DNA from: an uncultured Bacilli bacterium
GTDB lineage: Bacteria > Bacillota_I > Bacilli_A > ML615J-28 > CAG-313
Assembly (NCBI GenBank): GCA_904502205.1
Contig: CAJGDR010000019.1
Coordinates: forward strand, 1 to 15,221
DNA: 15,221 bases
Direction: 5' to 3'
The notes beneath the pieces are model-generated. The model was not told the origin of the DNA. It searched no databases and saw only the letters and a program-made list of their open reading frames with translations. Position 1 is the stretch's first letter. Every line of letters starts with the position of its first letter. Below are positions 14,441 through 15,221 of the stretch, piece after piece. Made by a program: the position numbers and the translations under genes.

Positions 14441-15221
14441 TGTCATCACCTCCGTTTGTTTGTTGATTGTATACTTCTTGATAAATTATTGATTTTTTCA
14501 TTAATTCATCGTGTGTACCAATATTTTCAATATGACCATTGTCAAGTACAATAATCATATCAGCATCTTCAACAGATGCAATACGTTGTGCAATAATAAT
14601 TTTTGTAGTTTCAGGAATAAATTTCTTGAATCCACTTCTAATAAATGCATCTGTTTTTGTATCTACAGCACTAGTTGAGTCATCTAAAATTAAAATCTTA
14701 GGACGTTTTAAAAGTGCTCTTGCAATACAAAGTCTTTGTTTTTGTCCACCAGATACATTTGTTCCACCTTGTTCAATCCAAGTATCATATTTATCTGGGA
14801 ATGTTTGAATGAATTCATCGGCTTGAGCAAGTTTACAAGCTTCGATTAATTCTTCATCTGTTGCATCTGGTTTACCCCAACGTAAGTTATCTTTAATTGT
14901 TCCTGAGAACAATAAGTTCTTTTGTAAAACCATCGCAACTTCATTACGAATTGTTTTAATGTCATATTCACGTACATCAACTCCACCAACTAAAACACTA
15001 CCTTCAGTTACATCATAAAGACGAGGAATTAATTGTACAAATGTTGATTTACTTGAACCAGTTCCACCAATAATACCAACAGTCATACCTGATTCAATTT
15101 TAACGCTAATATTTTCTAATGCATTACGTTTAGCAGTTAAATTGTATTTAAAGTTAACATTATCAAATACAATTGAACCATCTTTTACTTCATATACTGG
15201 ATTTTCTGGATTTTTAAGAGC
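14424..15221 (-). CDS. ABC exporter half-transporter with a degenerate ATPase site, 5' part outside the window
   Basis: Only the C-terminal 265 residues, essentially the ATPase domain, are visible; the membrane domain lies beyond the right edge. Fragment positions: Walker A GGTGSSKST (52-60), Q-loop VLQKNLLF, signature VSGGQ (156-160), Walker B LILDDSTSAVD, where the catalytic Glu is replaced by Asp (D181), and the H-loop IIIAQRIAS, where the switch His is replaced by Gln (Q212). Both changes are typical of the non-hydrolysing member of heterodimeric exporters. The TAA stop at 14424-14426 lies inside the start of the next gene, so the two halves are translated from one transcript. The tail NQQTNGGDDNEANA is hydrophilic and contains the ribosome binding site for the partner. 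Confidence 0.93.
   Translation of the reverse strand, partial: ALKNPENPVYEVKDGSIVFDNVNFKYNLTAKRNALENISVKIESGMTVGIIGGTGSSKSTFVQLIPRLYDVTEGSVLVGGVDVREYDIKTIRNEVAMVLQKNLLFSGTIKDNLRWGKPDATDEELIEACKLAQADEFIQTFPDKYDTWIEQGGTNVSGGQKQRLCIARALLKRPKILILDDSTSAVDTKTDAFIRSGFKKFIPETTKIIIAQRIASVEDADMIIVLDNGHIENIGTHDELMKKSIIYQEVYNQQTNGGDDNEANA

Noticed and set aside
14539..14808. Plus-strand open frame of 89 codons
   Set aside because: It is antisense to the ATPase domain of the upstream ABC half, where the real frame carries Walker B and signature motifs; no start signal is seen.
1..15221. Use of TGA as tryptophan, as in many Mollicutes
   Set aside because: Tryptophans checked in the ABC and other genes are TGG and all genes end in frame with TAA or TAG, so the standard code is sufficient.

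Overview
The window is AT-rich and almost fully coding. It reads with the standard genetic code (Trp is TGG; the stops I checked are TAA or TAG). DnaB and DnaI primosome proteins, a T-box in front of thrS, AGGAGG-type ribosome binding sites and a SigK-type sporulation sigma factor point to a low-GC Firmicute of the class Bacilli. The condensed operons and strong AT bias suggest a deep or reduced lineage near Erysipelotrichia, Turicibacter, Haloplasma or the Acholeplasma relatives. This placement is an inference from gene content only.

All genes except one are on the minus strand, so the layout is given here in the order of transcription, from the right edge to the left. (1) 15221-12240: the end of one ABC exporter half (cut by the window edge), a complete second half, and a small Dabb-domain protein, closed by a clear intrinsic terminator at 12203-12232. 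The two ABC halves look like an asymmetric heterodimer. (2) 12139-10220: a secreted, membrane-anchored protein with a cohesin-like N-terminal region and tandem Ig-like modules, with its own promoter. It converges on (3) the only plus-strand gene, 9546-10223, a SigK-like sigma factor with a hydrophobic N-terminal extension; their stop codons overlap. (4) 9475-6012: yqeG-yqeH-yqeK-rsfS-DUF1295, a condensed version of the Bacillus ribosome-assembly/NAD cluster, with a good SigA-type promoter and a terminator at 5976-6008. (5) 5919-1937: a mutM-coaE gene fusion, a 118-residue unknown, dnaB and dnaI, with a promoter directly upstream. (6) 1923-1: thrS with its own promoter, a T-box leader and a leader terminator; the 3' end of thrS is outside the window.

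Functionally, most of the window is housekeeping: helicase loading (dnaB, dnaI), oxidised-base repair and the last step of CoA synthesis in one polypeptide, ribosome assembly and silencing (yqeH, rsfS), Ap4A turnover (yqeK), and threonyl-tRNA synthesis controlled by uncharged tRNA. The least ordinary items are the in-frame MutM-CoaE fusion, the pro-SigK-like sigma factor beside a multi-Ig surface protein, and the uncharacterised 118-residue protein inside the primosome operon. I saw no mobile elements, CRISPR arrays, tRNA or rRNA genes. No stretch without a gene exceeds 300 bases; the longest, 1646-1936 (291 bases), is filled by the thrS promoter and T-box leader.
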